Below are positions 10,754 through 22,528 of a stretch of DNA of 64,000 nt, piece after piece (the first letter of the stretch is position 1; each line of letters opens with the position of its first letter). A program made the position numbers and the translations under genes. The notes beneath the pieces are model-generated. The model was not told the origin of the DNA. It did not search any database and saw nothing but the letters and a program-made list of their open reading frames with translations. Location: the NCBI GenBank assembly GCA_019671135.1, contig JAHRHY010000003.1:620001-684000 (forward strand), read 5' to 3'. The stretch comes from Linnemannia hyalina. Taxonomy: Eukaryota > Mortierellomycota > Mortierellomycetes > Mortierellales > Mortierellaceae.

Positions 10754-12722
10754 TTACTTGTGTCCCAGAATCCCGGCAAGGGTCTCGTTCAGGAACATGC
10801 CCTGCGGGTCGTATTTCTTGCGAATTCTCTCGAATTGATCCAGCTGAGGCCCAGCCTGCTCGCGGAGGTAAGGAACAATACCAGGAATATGCTCCCAGAG
10901 TCTCCCCCAATGTACTCTATCTGTTGCACCAAAGCAAAGGCAGACAACATTCGTACCTAAGAGCCAAGAAAAAAACTGTACAAGCAAACTTTGTACCTTG
11001 CTTTATATTCTGATATCCAATGCTGGGCGAGCATTGCTGAAAAATCCTCGAAGCCTCTCGTTTTTGCGGCAGCCAGGACCTCGATGGTACAAAAAACTGT
11101 TTCTGGATCTTCGTAGTACATGTAGAACATGATTTGGTCAGACGACTTGATGAAGCGCATGTCCATGATCATGTTAACTGGGTACCGTCCACGCGCGGCA
11201 TATTCGTAGATATGTCACCTAAGTTACGAGGGAGAGATGGTATATGGACCAGTTGCTTTACTCTTGTACCTAACTTATATGAAAGACAATTACAAGGTGG
11301 GAGACAAAACACCCACCTTGTCAATGGTAAACCTCCATGCTTCACTAGGTTTCTCAAACCCTTCATCGACTTTGAACAGACACTCAACTCCCACGCAGAC
11401 CATGTCGTCAGTATTGTAATGGTAATGAATCGCATTCGGGGCTTCCATCACCAGATTTTGAGACTTTACTGATACCGCGATCGATCAACAATGTCATCTT
11501 TGGTATGGCGGTCATGGTTTTCAACAAGATCCCACCGATAAAACACAAACACTACGTGTATAGTCGCACGGTCCGAATGGATTCCCATTTAGTCGATCCT
11601 GTGGCAGATTGGTCTGTTTGCCTCCATTACTAGACCCACACCTGATCTCTTTCGCGTCCTGTGCCTACCAACATCCTGTAGGACTGTAATGGCCATCAAG
11701 ACCTAGAAGAGGATCTGACTCTGGTCATTTTGTACGACCATCTCCTTGAACCGAGGACTTCTTTCTTTGGACAGCTAATGTAGTCCACAAGACGCGGGCG
11801 CGAAACCAACCATGAAAGAAAAAACAATTAATAGGCGCGGGTAGTAGCGAGTATTAGCCATTCCGTATTTTTTTGACAGAAGGCGCTGGAAAAATAATAT
11901 TCCCTTCAAAATACCTACAACAGAGTGGTTGAACATCGGCTCAACGCGAAGAGCGTAGCTGTAAATAACGCCAAGGAGACCGAGGTTGCACGCGGCAGCC
12001 GAGAATTCAATGGGGTCTTTATCGCGAGTAAACGTGTCGAGAGTGTTCGAGACTAAGTGGCGGCACAATGCTATTTAAAAAAAAGAGGGCGTTGTGATTG
12101 AGCCATGCGATATTAGTACTTGGGCATTGGGCTAGCTACAGAAGCTGTTTCAGCGTCAGTCAGTATACATAGTCATCTACTTACCGATCCAAGAGCCAAC
12201 ACTCCCCCTCCCAAGCATACGACGAGAACGCGTGAGTCCTCCTTGCTATTGAGAGAGAGAGAGAAATGCACATGACTGAAACTACACACACATACAAAGC
12301 AAAAATCAAATCAAGCTGTGCCATTTACCTCGCCCATCACAATGCGATCATGGTTAGAAGGGGATCGCGCCTTCGTAAATACTCATCCGATGCATCTACT
12401 GTAACTCCAGTCTCCATTTCAACTGTCCAGCCCTGACCCTCGATATCGATCGGCGTGTATATCTTGGTCATCTTTTTCACAAACACCAAGAGGCCATCGT
12501 CGTGGAAAACGGACGTCGAGGATCAAGTGTACCCCCCTGGGATACACCGAATCTTAGTGTTGTCAGCTTTGGCACTTTTGACAATCTCGACGTCATCTTC
12601 AAGGTTCTTGGTTGCAGGTTCTTGAGAGAGTGGCACGTCTGGCTCTTAGCTCAATCGGTCCATTTACAACGCGCTTTGAGTGACTCTTTGGATCTGGTTT
12701 CTGTGTGATCAGCGGCGGTGGT
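10754..12722 (-). pseudogene. Decayed FAD-dependent aldonolactone oxidase (ALO/gulonolactone oxidase-like)
   Basis: Recognisable pieces of a vanillyl-alcohol-oxidase-superfamily enzyme lie in order on the minus strand but cannot be read as one protein. N-side pieces: an FAD-domain start (KWTD then stop, AKSQTCHSLKNL) near 12650, IVKSAKADNTKIRC, then PGGYT followed by TGA where the family has Trp (GGxxW), near 12520; TKIYTPIDIEGQGWTVEMETGV near 12450; LGGGVLALGS near 12210; DPIEFSAAACNLGLLGVIYSYALRV at about 12030-11950. The C-terminal HWGRLW and DPQGMFLNETL close at 10754. Between DVEIV and the preceding piece the frame shifts, and FKEMVVQNDQSQILF near 11720 runs into a stop. Two of the stops look like TGG to TGA changes. 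Much of the substrate-binding part is missing. Intact relatives make erythroascorbate-type products. Confidence 0.8.
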
Positions 12723-13726
12723 AATTGGGATATGGCGAGTGGGGTACTTGGGATATTCTGTAGCCGGGTTCACTGATGCATCTGTTGGTTGTATGCCGTG
12801 CTGAACTTGCGCGTCCTTCTTTGGCCTAAAGAGCTACTAGATGATCTTCTTCATGGTTGAGTAGAGGCGTATGAAGCGAGCGATTGGGATAATACTCGTG
12901 GGCTGAGGTGTGGAGAGGTGAAGGCGGATCAAAGGGGACAAGCAGCAACGGATAAGAAATGGTCCAGAATAAAAATCCCGAACTTTAATTTGAGCGACAT
13001 CAGCGGCCCAAAATAGCACACTTCACTATTATGAGTCGGTTGATCTCTACAGGATACGAAGCACAAATTGCGCTGCATCGCTACATGTCCAGTTTCTGCG
13101 CTACTGACAACATGGTTCCGTGGGTCAACCCCCTCGTATAACCGCGTTAGATATTAGTGGTACATCCAACAAGGAAGGCTTACTTGTACCTTCAAACCCC
13201 GGATCGAAAAATTAGTCCCCACTTTTCTTGTTGTTTCCGCTTTCCACTGCTCCACCTCCATGGTTTCCTGTAGGGTACCTGTCAAGATTCAAGCGAAAGT
13301 GAAATGTGAACGTAAAAAACTCACTTAAACGGAAAGAAAGAAACATAAAGCAACAAACAAGGAGCGACGAGCGTATGCAATATCTCTTAGAAAACTCGTA
13401 GAGAATATTATTGAATCCACAGGAAGGCCTAGTGCATCCCAGATCGTTAGAATAAAGTGGGTCCAGATCGGTCATTATACACATGCGCGAGCGTGTTTCC
13501 TTAAAGTAAGTGTGGTTATCCTTGAAACAAATCGTCGATTCATCGCAATTTTCCTTCTTTATTTTTAGTCCTTGAATACCAAGGATGTCGAAGTCCAAGG
13601 TCATAATAATTAAAACTATGGCCTTCAGGGATCATACACAGAGAGCACCGTGTAGTCGTTACTCGTCCTAGTTCTCGGCCCCAAGAAGCGTCCAAGATCC
13701 ATGTTGTGTTGGTCTTTTCTCTCTTC
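12723..13726. other. Spacer between the oxidase pseudogene and COX6A
   Basis: Contains an open stretch upstream of the pseudogene (about 12840-12723, minus) that may be its old 5' end, and an unsupported 130-codon ORF (13604-13212, minus). No RNA gene or repeat seen. Confidence 0.5.
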
Positions 13727-14628
13727 TTAAAAGTTGACGTCTGGGTTGAAGAACAATGAGTCATCACCCCAAGGGAAGGCCTGGCAAAAAAAAACAAGAG
13801 CAACGAAGAACAGCGAAGAACAGGAAGACAGTGCAAAAAGGTCAGTGGTTGACAAGGCATTCCGAAAATTAAATCACTTCATACATGTCAGGACACGGAG
13901 GTTCATTGACTGTACCTTGGAGCGGAAACGCATGTAGGGGTACTTGACCTTCTCATGCCCCTCGTGTTTTTCGTGCTCCAAATGGGCCTGATGCTTGGCA
14001 TAGAGGTTGTAGGCGTTGATGGACGCAACAGTAATGACGGGAACGCAAACGTAGAGGGAAATCTTGCGCCAAGTCTCAGCGGCGGCTATTGAAAAAAAAC
14101 AAACGAAAGATACCGATAAGATGGCAAGAAGAACGGCAAACTCAAAATTTCGTATGCGGAGCCTAGAGTCAAACGCGTCTCTTCTCTTTTTTTTCCGGTT
14201 CCCTTTTCTTCTTTGTCATGATCCTTTTGCTCATCGTACTCTTCCCTCGCGGTAGCGTAATGACAAAGCGCACAACAGCCTCCTAATTGCTGGAAACCAG
14301 GAGTTCTAACCAGGCCAGGAACATACAATGACGGAGTAATCCGATGCTCCATAGTTTCTCCTCTTATACTCTCTTTCTGGTGCCCCTGGCCGTTCTTTCG
14401 CAATAATAGTCCAGGCTCTCTCTGGAGCCTCGTGTTTAAGTCTCCATGGTAAATTATTCCCCATCCTCATTCTTGTAGGTACCCGATGATGAGCAAGTTA
14501 GAAATAAACGTACGTCCAGCGTGCTCCTTGATAGCGATACGCTCAGCAAGCCAAGGGTTGGCGGCGGACGCGGGGGCGTGGGATGCGAAGCGGATGCCCT
14601 TGGCGGCGGCGGCAATGCGAGAGGCCAT
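13727..14628 (-). CDS. COX13: Cytochrome c oxidase subunit 6A (Cox13), mitochondrial
   Basis: Predicted 112-aa nuclear-encoded subunit of respiratory complex IV in the inner mitochondrial membrane. Exons (minus): 14628-14514, 14085-13916, 13780-13727; phases 1, 0. The N-terminus MASRIAAAAKGIRF is a typical basic, alanine-rich import presequence. Diagnostic parts are EHAGPAAETWRKISLYV leading into one membrane helix (VPVITVASINAYNLY), then a His/Glu-rich linker and the family C-terminus KYPYMRFRSKAFPWGDDSLFFNP. The first intron is long (428 nt). The gene is divergent from BRX1 with 354 nt between the start codons. Length and motifs match the family; the small last exon was placed by the conserved FPWGD motif. 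Confidence 0.94.
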
Positions 14629-14982
14629 GGTCGGTGTTATTGTTGCAGATGATGATGGAGTTGGTGGTGGTGGTGTTGTTGTGTTGGGAGGATTCGGAAA
14701 AAAGAGTGTCTGTTTGCCCCAAACACACGCACGCGCACGCTGATGATACAACCTGAGGGGCCCAAGCGCCCTCTTTCTTCTCCGGGACAGCCTGCACGTG
14801 ATGAGTACAAGGACTGCTTTTATGTGGCTTGTCTTGAAGCAACATTGATGTTGTTGCTTTTTTTTCTTTTTTTTTTGTGGTCGAGGCACACTTGAATTGT
14901 GAACTGACAAGGCACAACTTGACTCTCCCTTCCTTCTTGTACATCACCTCTCTATTTACCCTTCTTCACACACACCCTAATC
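14629..14982. promoter_or_regulatory. Bidirectional promoter region, COX6A / BRX1
   Basis: 354 nt between two divergent start codons, so the promoters must be shared or abutting. The COX6A side is rich in GGTGGTG/TTG triplets; the BRX1 side is C/T-rich. No clear TATA element. Confidence 0.6.
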
Positions 14983-16302
14983 ATGTCCACAGTATTCAAG
15001 CAGCAGAAGAGCAAGCGGGACAAGGCCGAGGGCATCGTTGCCAAGACCACAGAGGATACCCCCATCTTCAGAAACAAGCAGCGTGTCCTCTTGCTCTCCT
15101 CGCGCGGAATCACTTCTCGGTAAGTGACCCGCTGCTTCCCCTCATGGCGACTTCCCCCTTGACGGTTTTGGCACACACACTCACTCACACACGCACACAC
15201 ACACCAACATACATACTCAAAGGCAGGAACTCAAACGAAGGGACACTATTTCCATTCCTCCTACAACACACTACAGGACTTGCACAGAGTGCTAGACAAA
15301 CAACAAAGCGAAGCCTGTCTGCACTTGGATCTGGTCGCAGTGCAGAGTAGCATTGTTACTCACTCCTAGAACAAAAACAAGACAACAAAGAAGCTAACCT
15401 GTACCGTTGCATTGCTTTCCAACAAACGTGTAGCCACCGTCACTTGTTGTCTGATCTCGGCGACTTGTTGCCCCACACCAAGAAGGATGCCAAACTGGAT
15501 TCGAAATCAAAACTTCACATCATCAACGAGCTCGCCGAGTTGAACAACTGCAACAACTGCATCTTCTTCGAGGTCAGAAAGAGACAGGATCTTTACATGT
15601 GGTTGTCAAAGACCCCCAATGGCCCCAGTGTCAAGTTCCACATTCAGAACGGTACGTACAGGAGATCAGATGGCTTCATTGGACTCTACTGTGTTACGAA
15701 GTCAACGACGCATACAATATACCTTGAACTTTCAAAGTCTGACAGACCAACTTTTTGTTTACTTTCAATTACTATTAGTTCACACGATGGAGGAGTTGAA
15801 GATGACTGGAAACTGCTTAAAGGGATCGCGCCATATTCTGTCGTTCGACAAGAACTTTGAGAGTTCTCCACACTGGTTGTTGATGAAGGAGCTCTTCACA
15901 CAGGTCTTTGGAATCCCTAAGACCGCCCGCAGGATCAAACCCTTTGTCGACCACGTCATCTCCTTCTCGATCGTCGACAACCGTATCTGGTTCCGCAACT
16001 ACCAGATCACAGAAAAGCCCCTCGAGCACCGCTCCGTCACCGATACCACCGACCTGACCCTTGTCGAGATTGGACCTCGCTTCGTCATGAACCCCATCCG
16101 TGTCTTTGATGGCTCATTTGGTGGCCAGACCGCCTTTGAGAACCCAGAGTTTGTCAGCCCCAACGTTGCCCGTGCCAACGTCCGCAACTCCAAGGCTGGC
16201 CGCTACAAGTCCCGCATGGAGGCTATCGCCAAGAAGGACGAGAAGATCAAGGATGCAGAGATGCCAGAGGATCCCCTCTCTGAGAGCAACGTCTTTGCTT
16301 AA
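14983..16302 (+). CDS. BRX1: BRX1, 60S ribosome biogenesis protein (Brix domain)
   Basis: Predicted 292-aa nucleolar protein needed for 27S pre-rRNA processing in 60S assembly; nearly the same length as yeast Brx1 (291). Exons: 14983-15119, 15434-15651, 15779-16302. The Brix domain begins at RVLLLSSRGITSR, is joined by intron 1 (314 nt) to RHLLSDLGDLLPHTKKDAKLD, and continues with FFEVRKRQDLYMWLSKTPNGPS, the helix-strand segment typical of the family, then LSFDKNFE after intron 2. The C-terminus is Lys/Glu-rich (KKDEKIKDAEMPEDPL). The ATG at 14983 gives a short basic N-terminus ahead of the domain. Convergent with the WDR91-like gene, 142 nt apart. Confidence 0.95.
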
Positions 16303-16444
16303 AAAGATTTGCCTCGTCTGTCTCTTTTCCTTTTGCATTCTTTTCTTCATTTTTCCCATTTTCTGCTATGCATACTTCTACAAAAAAAATAAACATATTC
16401 GTGAAGCATTCTTTAGGTTTGCTATGGGTGGAGTAGTATATGAA

Positions 16445-19400
16445 TTACACGCGCATGAGTTTGCTAATTCGGATGGTACCATCCGCCGATCCCGTCAGGC
16501 ACGCACCCACCACTGGTGACCAGTCCACACACGTTAGAGGATGGGAGTGGCCTAAAAGTGGCTGCACTTGCTGTCCTGACTTTGTCTATCAACATTGAAC
16601 AAGACAAGGCAAAAACACGTTAGTTGCAAAATCGTTCCCGACCTTTCAGTAAAGAGGGCAGCTGATTTTCTGAATCCCCACAGTTACCTGGACAAGGACG
16701 CCGGCGTTGCCGCAGCCCATCACCAAATGGTCCGTATCTGCACTCCAACCCAAGAGTTGTCCGGGACCAATGTTCATTGTCGTCAGCGCACTCGTCGTTT
16801 CCTTTGCACCACCGCCACCATTCGCCGATGTCCTTGAGATCGATGATGTTGCCTGGACGGTAGCAGTTGTTGAATTTGACGAAGACGATGTTGTAATAGA
16901 TGTCGCGGTTCCGGTTCCAGTTCCAGCCTGTCCTGCTGCGCCTGCTCCTGAAACACTGCCAGCATTATCAGCCGTCGCGACGGTACCCCCAGAGCTCTCA
17001 AGCTGTATCCTTGGAATATGAGCCCCGCCCGTATTCACAGACCCAGCAACTCCACCGCCAACGCCAGCAGGACTGCTCGAAACAGTCCTCATAAACGATT
17101 TTGAACGAACGCTACCTCCACCAGCAGACCGGACACTCGTCGAAGACGAAGACGCCAACATCATGGCTGACGACAGGGTCGAAGACGTGAACCCCTGCAA
17201 TGGGTAAGAGTCCAATCTATGTCCCGGCTTATGAACAGAGTCCTGACAGAGTTGTCCCTGAGCATCGACACTGTAGATCGAAGTCTCGTCAAAGCTGAAA
17301 GTGCATGATAGAATTGACTGGTTAGACGCGCTCCACTCCATGATCCTTGTGAGCGATCGAATATCATAGATTTTGATGGTCCCGCCAACGTCTCCTGTGA
17401 CGACCAACTGGCCGTTGTGGTTGAACCCAAAGGCGTTGATAACTTCTTCTGGTCCTCCATCCAAAAGCACTAAGTGCTGAAAATTCAATCGGATAAAAAT
17501 AGACGTTAATATAGACACTAGTTAAGATATACGCTCCTGGGAGAGTAACACGTAGCCATAGACTTACCTCGGTGGCCATGGTCTTCATGTTGACAGAGAG
17601 TAGTGCGCCAGTAGAATCGTCACTAGACGAAACAGCGCACACAAGGATTGGCTCCACTGGGGAATAAGCCAGGTACCTCACCCTATTCATTTTTTAGACA
17701 ATCGCGGTCGTCAATAACCTTCGCGTTTTGAGTTGCTTCAAAGGATTATGTCATCCTCAGCGAAATCAGTCGATAGCAAAAAGAAGATTTACCGAGGAAA
17801 CTGTGCATCCGTCTTAATTTCATGCACGACTGTCCGAGACTCCAGGCTGAAGCAGCGGACCAAACTGACATCCGTACCTAAAAAGATCTGCAGCACATAC
17901 AGGAAGAAATGAAAAGGGTCTTGAGTATCACATTGAACTTGTAGACTCGAAAAGCTCATAGCAAACAATGTCTCACTCAACCAAACTTACATATCGATCG
18001 CGGGTCTCCCAAGCAAGCGACAGGATGTTACTAGTATTCGCAATCTTGGCAGGCGCCATGGCACTCGAACCATTATACGCCCAAACCCTCACAATATTCT
18101 CCGCATCGCAACTCGAGATCAGCGTCCCCTCGCATGAGAACATAGCATGTGTGATCCCGGACTGGTGTTCCAGAAAGATCTCCTGGGAGACAATAATAAA
18201 GGGCTCTTCAATACCGCCACTACGCGAAAGGTCCTCGTCTGAGATGGATGTAGTTCCACTGGATTCGGACCCTGCCTCGGATTTCGCGATCGACGCCGCG
18301 TCGGATGCTGCCCGGAGTCGTCGTGCGTTCGTGACAGCCAAGCGATCTAGAGCAGAAAATCAGATGAGGCAAAAGGCGATAAGTACTAACTTCAGTATCC
18401 CGCGAAACGCTCATGTCCACCGATTAAGAAAATACACTCTTACTTGTCTGCGAGATTTGTGATGACTGAGAGACGGCCCGCTTCGGTAACCCGTCGCTCT
18501 TCACGTCGTCTGTGTGGATCACCACCTGTGGTTCAACCATAGATGCAGCTCGCCGCCTCCTCGCACCAGTAACTTTCTTCAGCGCAACCTAACGGATCAG
18601 TTCAGGAACAACATCAATACACAGAGTCATTTGATAGCTACACGAATTTGGAAGCGAGAAACTTACATTTCTTCCTCCCGAGTATAAATCACACGTACCT
18701 GGTCTCTCAAGGAGGAGATCTCGGCGTCGCTTGACTGAATCTCCTTGCGCAGGTTCTCGATCATGCTCTGAAGTGTCTCAATCTCGCACTGAAGCGCCTT
18801 CCTATGCAATCGGTCAATGTTGAAGCAGAGTAGACTCGGCAATGCTATCAGGGGTGTGCAGAATTGGACAGGTAGAAAAGTATCAGGTATTGGTAATCGA
18901 TTACTATTTTAGTCTGCACCGAGTCTCAGCCGTGGTTCATTGACAATTCGTGACTTACGCATGTTCTGAAAAACGGTACTCAAAAAGTTGTGAAGGGATA
19001 TCGTAAAAGTGTCCAACCATGCTTTCGAAAAGAACAAGTCGAATTCTGGGTCTGCCTCAGGCTTTTTCGAGAATGGCAACGCTAAAAATGTCGAAAAAAA
19101 GTGAGGTAATATATTAGGATTACCGCGTCCTTCCCTCTTGTCGTGTCGCATCTCGTCGTGGGGTGGAGCATAAAAATAAAGTGTAAAACGCATACCAAAC
19201 CATCGTACCCACTCTGGGTTGCCCTGAAGTTCCGCTCCATGAATCTCAAAGAACTCGACCACCTTCTCCCGTTTCTTGTGTTGTATAGCTACACATACAA
19301 AGTAAACAGAATGAGTTGAGTCAACCTCCTTTTCCGACTCTGGCACCTCAATGACAGATATCCACACTTCTGACACAGAAATCAAAACGCGTTACCATAG

Positions 19401-20087
19401 ATGAGGTAGTAACGGAGCAAGCAGAGCTCAAACTTCTTGACACTCCCCGCGAACCGATGGTCGAGTCGTGAAAAGTAACGAATGTCGAGGTATCGCCAAT
19501 GATCCAGTAGCGCCGTCAGGTCCATGGCCGCAATCGACAAAAATAGCTCCTCGATAATTTTGTCCGCCTATTTTGTCATCCCAGACGGCACAACACCCAA
19601 GGGGGTGATGAACGTAACGTAAAAGGTTGAACAGAAAGAGGGCACGGTAGCGAGTTAGTGAAATGAACAATGGTAAGAGAGCGTGTCAAGAGGCTCGATG
19701 GTCACGGTTAATTTAGCGGAGATAAAAAGTCAAGCATGCCTAAGCTAAGCAAGGCTGCAAGAATTCACCCCTCAGTAACAACAACCAACGCCACCACAAC
19801 CTCTTCAAGCCCTACTGTACCTGAAATCCTTTATCCTTGTCCGTCTTGCTGTCGGCCTCAAAGGCCTTGTACGAGTTGGTGAATCCTCGGAACTATGGTA
19901 GTTTCACGTTGAGGGATACGCGATGAAAATGAGTATCAGAGACATATCGTTACGAGAAAATCATCACAAAAGTACATGTTTTATTTTTTATTGAACTGTT
20001 TCAAGGTTCCGTGTTGAGAGGACGAGTAGGGTGTATTACCAGGAGGTACTCCTTAACCAGCTCGTCGATATGCTGGATGGAGTTCAT
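16445..20087 (-). CDS. WDR91: WDR91 homologue (endosomal WD-repeat protein)
   Basis: Predicted 764-aa protein in 12 exons (minus): 20087-20040, 19892-19821, 19567-19396, 19288-19196, 19081-18959, 18844-18699, 18588-18444, 18346-17991, 17887-17793, 17682-17568, 17476-16688, 16585-16445. Every junction keeps phase and the total is an exact multiple of three. The N-terminus (HIDELVKEYLL-FRGFTNSYKAFE) and following helices match the WDR91 N-terminal domain. Next are a coiled-coil (IETLQSMIENLRKEI), a basic linker and C-terminal WD40 repeats, the last reading HPLTCVDWSPV..GSADGTIRI. A Ser/Thr/Gly-rich insert of about 130 residues interrupts the repeats. In animals WDR91 binds Rab7 and restrains PI3K (Beclin-1 complex) on endosomes. 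I know of no yeast orthologue. The gene had no long single ORF; it was assembled from conserved pieces. Confidence 0.87.
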
Positions 20088-20346
20088 GCAAGGCTGTGTG
20101 TCGGAATGGGGTGAATGGGAATGGACAAAAGGACGACACTTGTTCTTCTCTCCTCTCTACAAGCTGAAAGCGTGACTGTGTTTCAAAAGCCACTTGTGTC
20201 TGCGGATGTCTCTCCACCAGATGCATTCCACGAACGAAACATACATGCATAACCATTGGATGGCATTGTTGAGAAAGGGGAAGGGGGGAAGGGGGATTTG
20301 GCTCTATTTTTTTTGAGCGTTTGTTGGATGTGTTCTATGTGGATGA

Positions 20347-22528
20347 TTACTCCTGTCCGTCGTAAAACACCTTCAGGTAGCTCTCTGCCTCGTTGTATTC
20401 CCGACGCATCTGGGCAAGCAATGCTCTGATCAACGTCTCAGCCTCGTCGTTCGTGATGCTCTCCACTCCGGCGGCATCCTTGCGGTTTCCATAATGCTGA
20501 AGTTTCTCGCACGACTCCTTCACCTTCGTCAGTCCAAGTGCTGCTGACGATCCCTTTAAGAAGTGGCCGAGTCTTGACAAGTCGGGGAAGTCCAGCTTCT
20601 CCCTATTGCATCCAAACAAGCAGAAAAGAATAAACAATTAGTGTTTGTTCTTGTCAATGACAACGGATACTCCTCAGTTTCGATTTGGTCCAGTTGAGAG
20701 GAAAAACACAGTAGGTTAATTGCTTTGTCAATCAGTCTGTTCCAGTGTGTTTCTGCCAATCCAGTTTGTTTTCTTCTGCCCTTCTACAAGCAAGTAATGT
20801 AGTTCATGCATCCCCTCCCCCTTCTTGTAGAAAATGGGTAAAATGATCAATCTCCGCCCAACAATGCCTAGTCCGCAATGCCTTTTAGCCTCCCCCTTTC
20901 GCTGTTTGGCATGCATGCCAATGAAATGTCTTGTCCTTCTGTCCATCTTTTCCATCTGTCCATCAGTTTGAGTGCCGATACACTCTGTTGTTGCTTTGAT
21001 TGATTGTCTGTCATATGTTTTCCGCTCACTTGTCTCCTGAAGTGCCTATCGTATAGGAGGAAAACAAAAAACGAAAACGAGCAGAGACTTACATGGCTTC
21101 GTCCATGTCCTCAAATGTCTTTTCTGCCTGCTCAAAGTAGTTCCAGACCAAGGATCTTGAGAACTCATGGTCCTCCTCATCGTCCATCTCCAGAAGCTGG
21201 TCGAAGGTTGTGTGGTCAATAATTCCATTGTCCTCAAAATCCTCTACGTCAGTTTCCGGTTCGGTTTCGGCCCCCTTATCTACTACCTCGGGCTCCTCGT
21301 TGCCCTTGATGTTATTGATGGGGGTCTCGGCCTAAATTGCATTTAAATGATACATGAGTAAGAGAGAGAGAGAGGAGTCCGTCCAACAAAACGTGTGAGT
21401 AATATGTAGCAATTTAATCATGGTAGATCCATCGGGCTCCCTTCCCCTGCTGCACCCAACCAGCCCTCTCTCCTTGATATTCCACATAATTGACACACGC
21501 TACTCTCTCACAAGTCTCGAGTATTTTTGGTTTTTCCTGCACTAAAATAAAGTCCCGCGAGACCAAACGTCATTTCCCTTATGTGCCAAATTCCTTTTTG
21601 ATTGTGAGGGTCGGGTGGCAGACAAGCAAACAACGGATGCCACGATACCAGCAAAGAAAGGTAAGAACAAAAAAAAAATGAAGAATTGAAAAGGAGAGCT
21701 ACACAAGGTGGTTATGATTGACGAAAAGTCATGGGAAAAGTGGGATACATTGCTCCCACAAGAAGTCATATGAACGGGTGGAATTGGCACAGCTCAGATA
21801 CAGCTGCGTCTTTACATGAATGCGAAGAAGTAACTGGGGTGGCGTGAGGGTTGGAGAGAATGAAAGTGGAAGAAACAGGTGCGCTTGTGTGGTAAGCGAC
21901 CGTCTGGGCCGATGATCCGCTCTTTTTCCTTCCCTCTCTCTCTCTCTCTGTCCTCGATGTGCGGTTCTGTGTCCATATATCACCAACAACGAGATTGATG
22001 GTGGTACGCATGAAAATGGACATGTTCTCTTGCAGGGGTCAACAAAACACAAACAGAATCAATCCAACAATTGTATACTTTCTACCCCGGAGACTCGCTT
22101 CTTGTTGTTTTCTTTTATAGCCGTACCGCAATCACCGCCCTCGTACATACGCCTTGTTTGTCGCCTTCCAAGCATTGATGTCGTGTCCTGTCGTTTCATT
22201 TTTTCTTTAGTTCAAAAATGCTCTGTGTTTGTCAGCGTCCTGCGTATGTGTGCGAGAGAGAAGTCTCTACTCCCTTGCAGCGGATGCTCTCGACTTGGTC
22301 ACTGTAACAACAGCAACTCCTTTTTCCTCGTCTGGAGAAAAGCTTGTTTGTCTGCGTCTATATCCTTGTGCTATTGTAATCCCACTCACTGTCTTCCGGT
22401 TGCGCTTCCCTTTCGACTCCTTCCAAGAACAAGGTGCTACGACCTGGCGAGTTTTAAAAATGAAAGAAGGAGGAGTGTTTGATGATATTTACCGTTGAAG
22501 GTGATTGTGTTGGGCTTGTTGCGGCCAT
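20347..22528 (-). CDS. YPD1: YPD1 histidine-containing phosphotransfer protein
   Basis: Predicted 176-aa HPt protein that passes phosphate from hybrid histidine kinases to response regulators such as Ssk1 and Skn7. Exons (minus): 22528-22493 (12 codons), 21331-21093, 20602-20347. Motifs: GIIDHTTFDQLLEMDD, FSRSLVWNYFEQAEKTFEDM and the phosphoacceptor site RLGHFLKGSSAALGL with His105, as in yeast Ypd1 (167 aa). The acidic segment after residue 12 is longer than in yeast. The first intron is unusually long (1161 nt), the second 490 nt, while neighbours have introns near 100 nt. The first exon was set by the ATG at 22528 and a phase-0 GTAAAT donor; it is short and the least certain part. The upstream neighbour on the same strand is a stress-type bZIP gene. 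Confidence 0.9.

Noticed and set aside
13212..13604. Minus-strand ORF of 130 codons below COX6A
   Set aside because: No family resemblance, no splice context, irregular composition.
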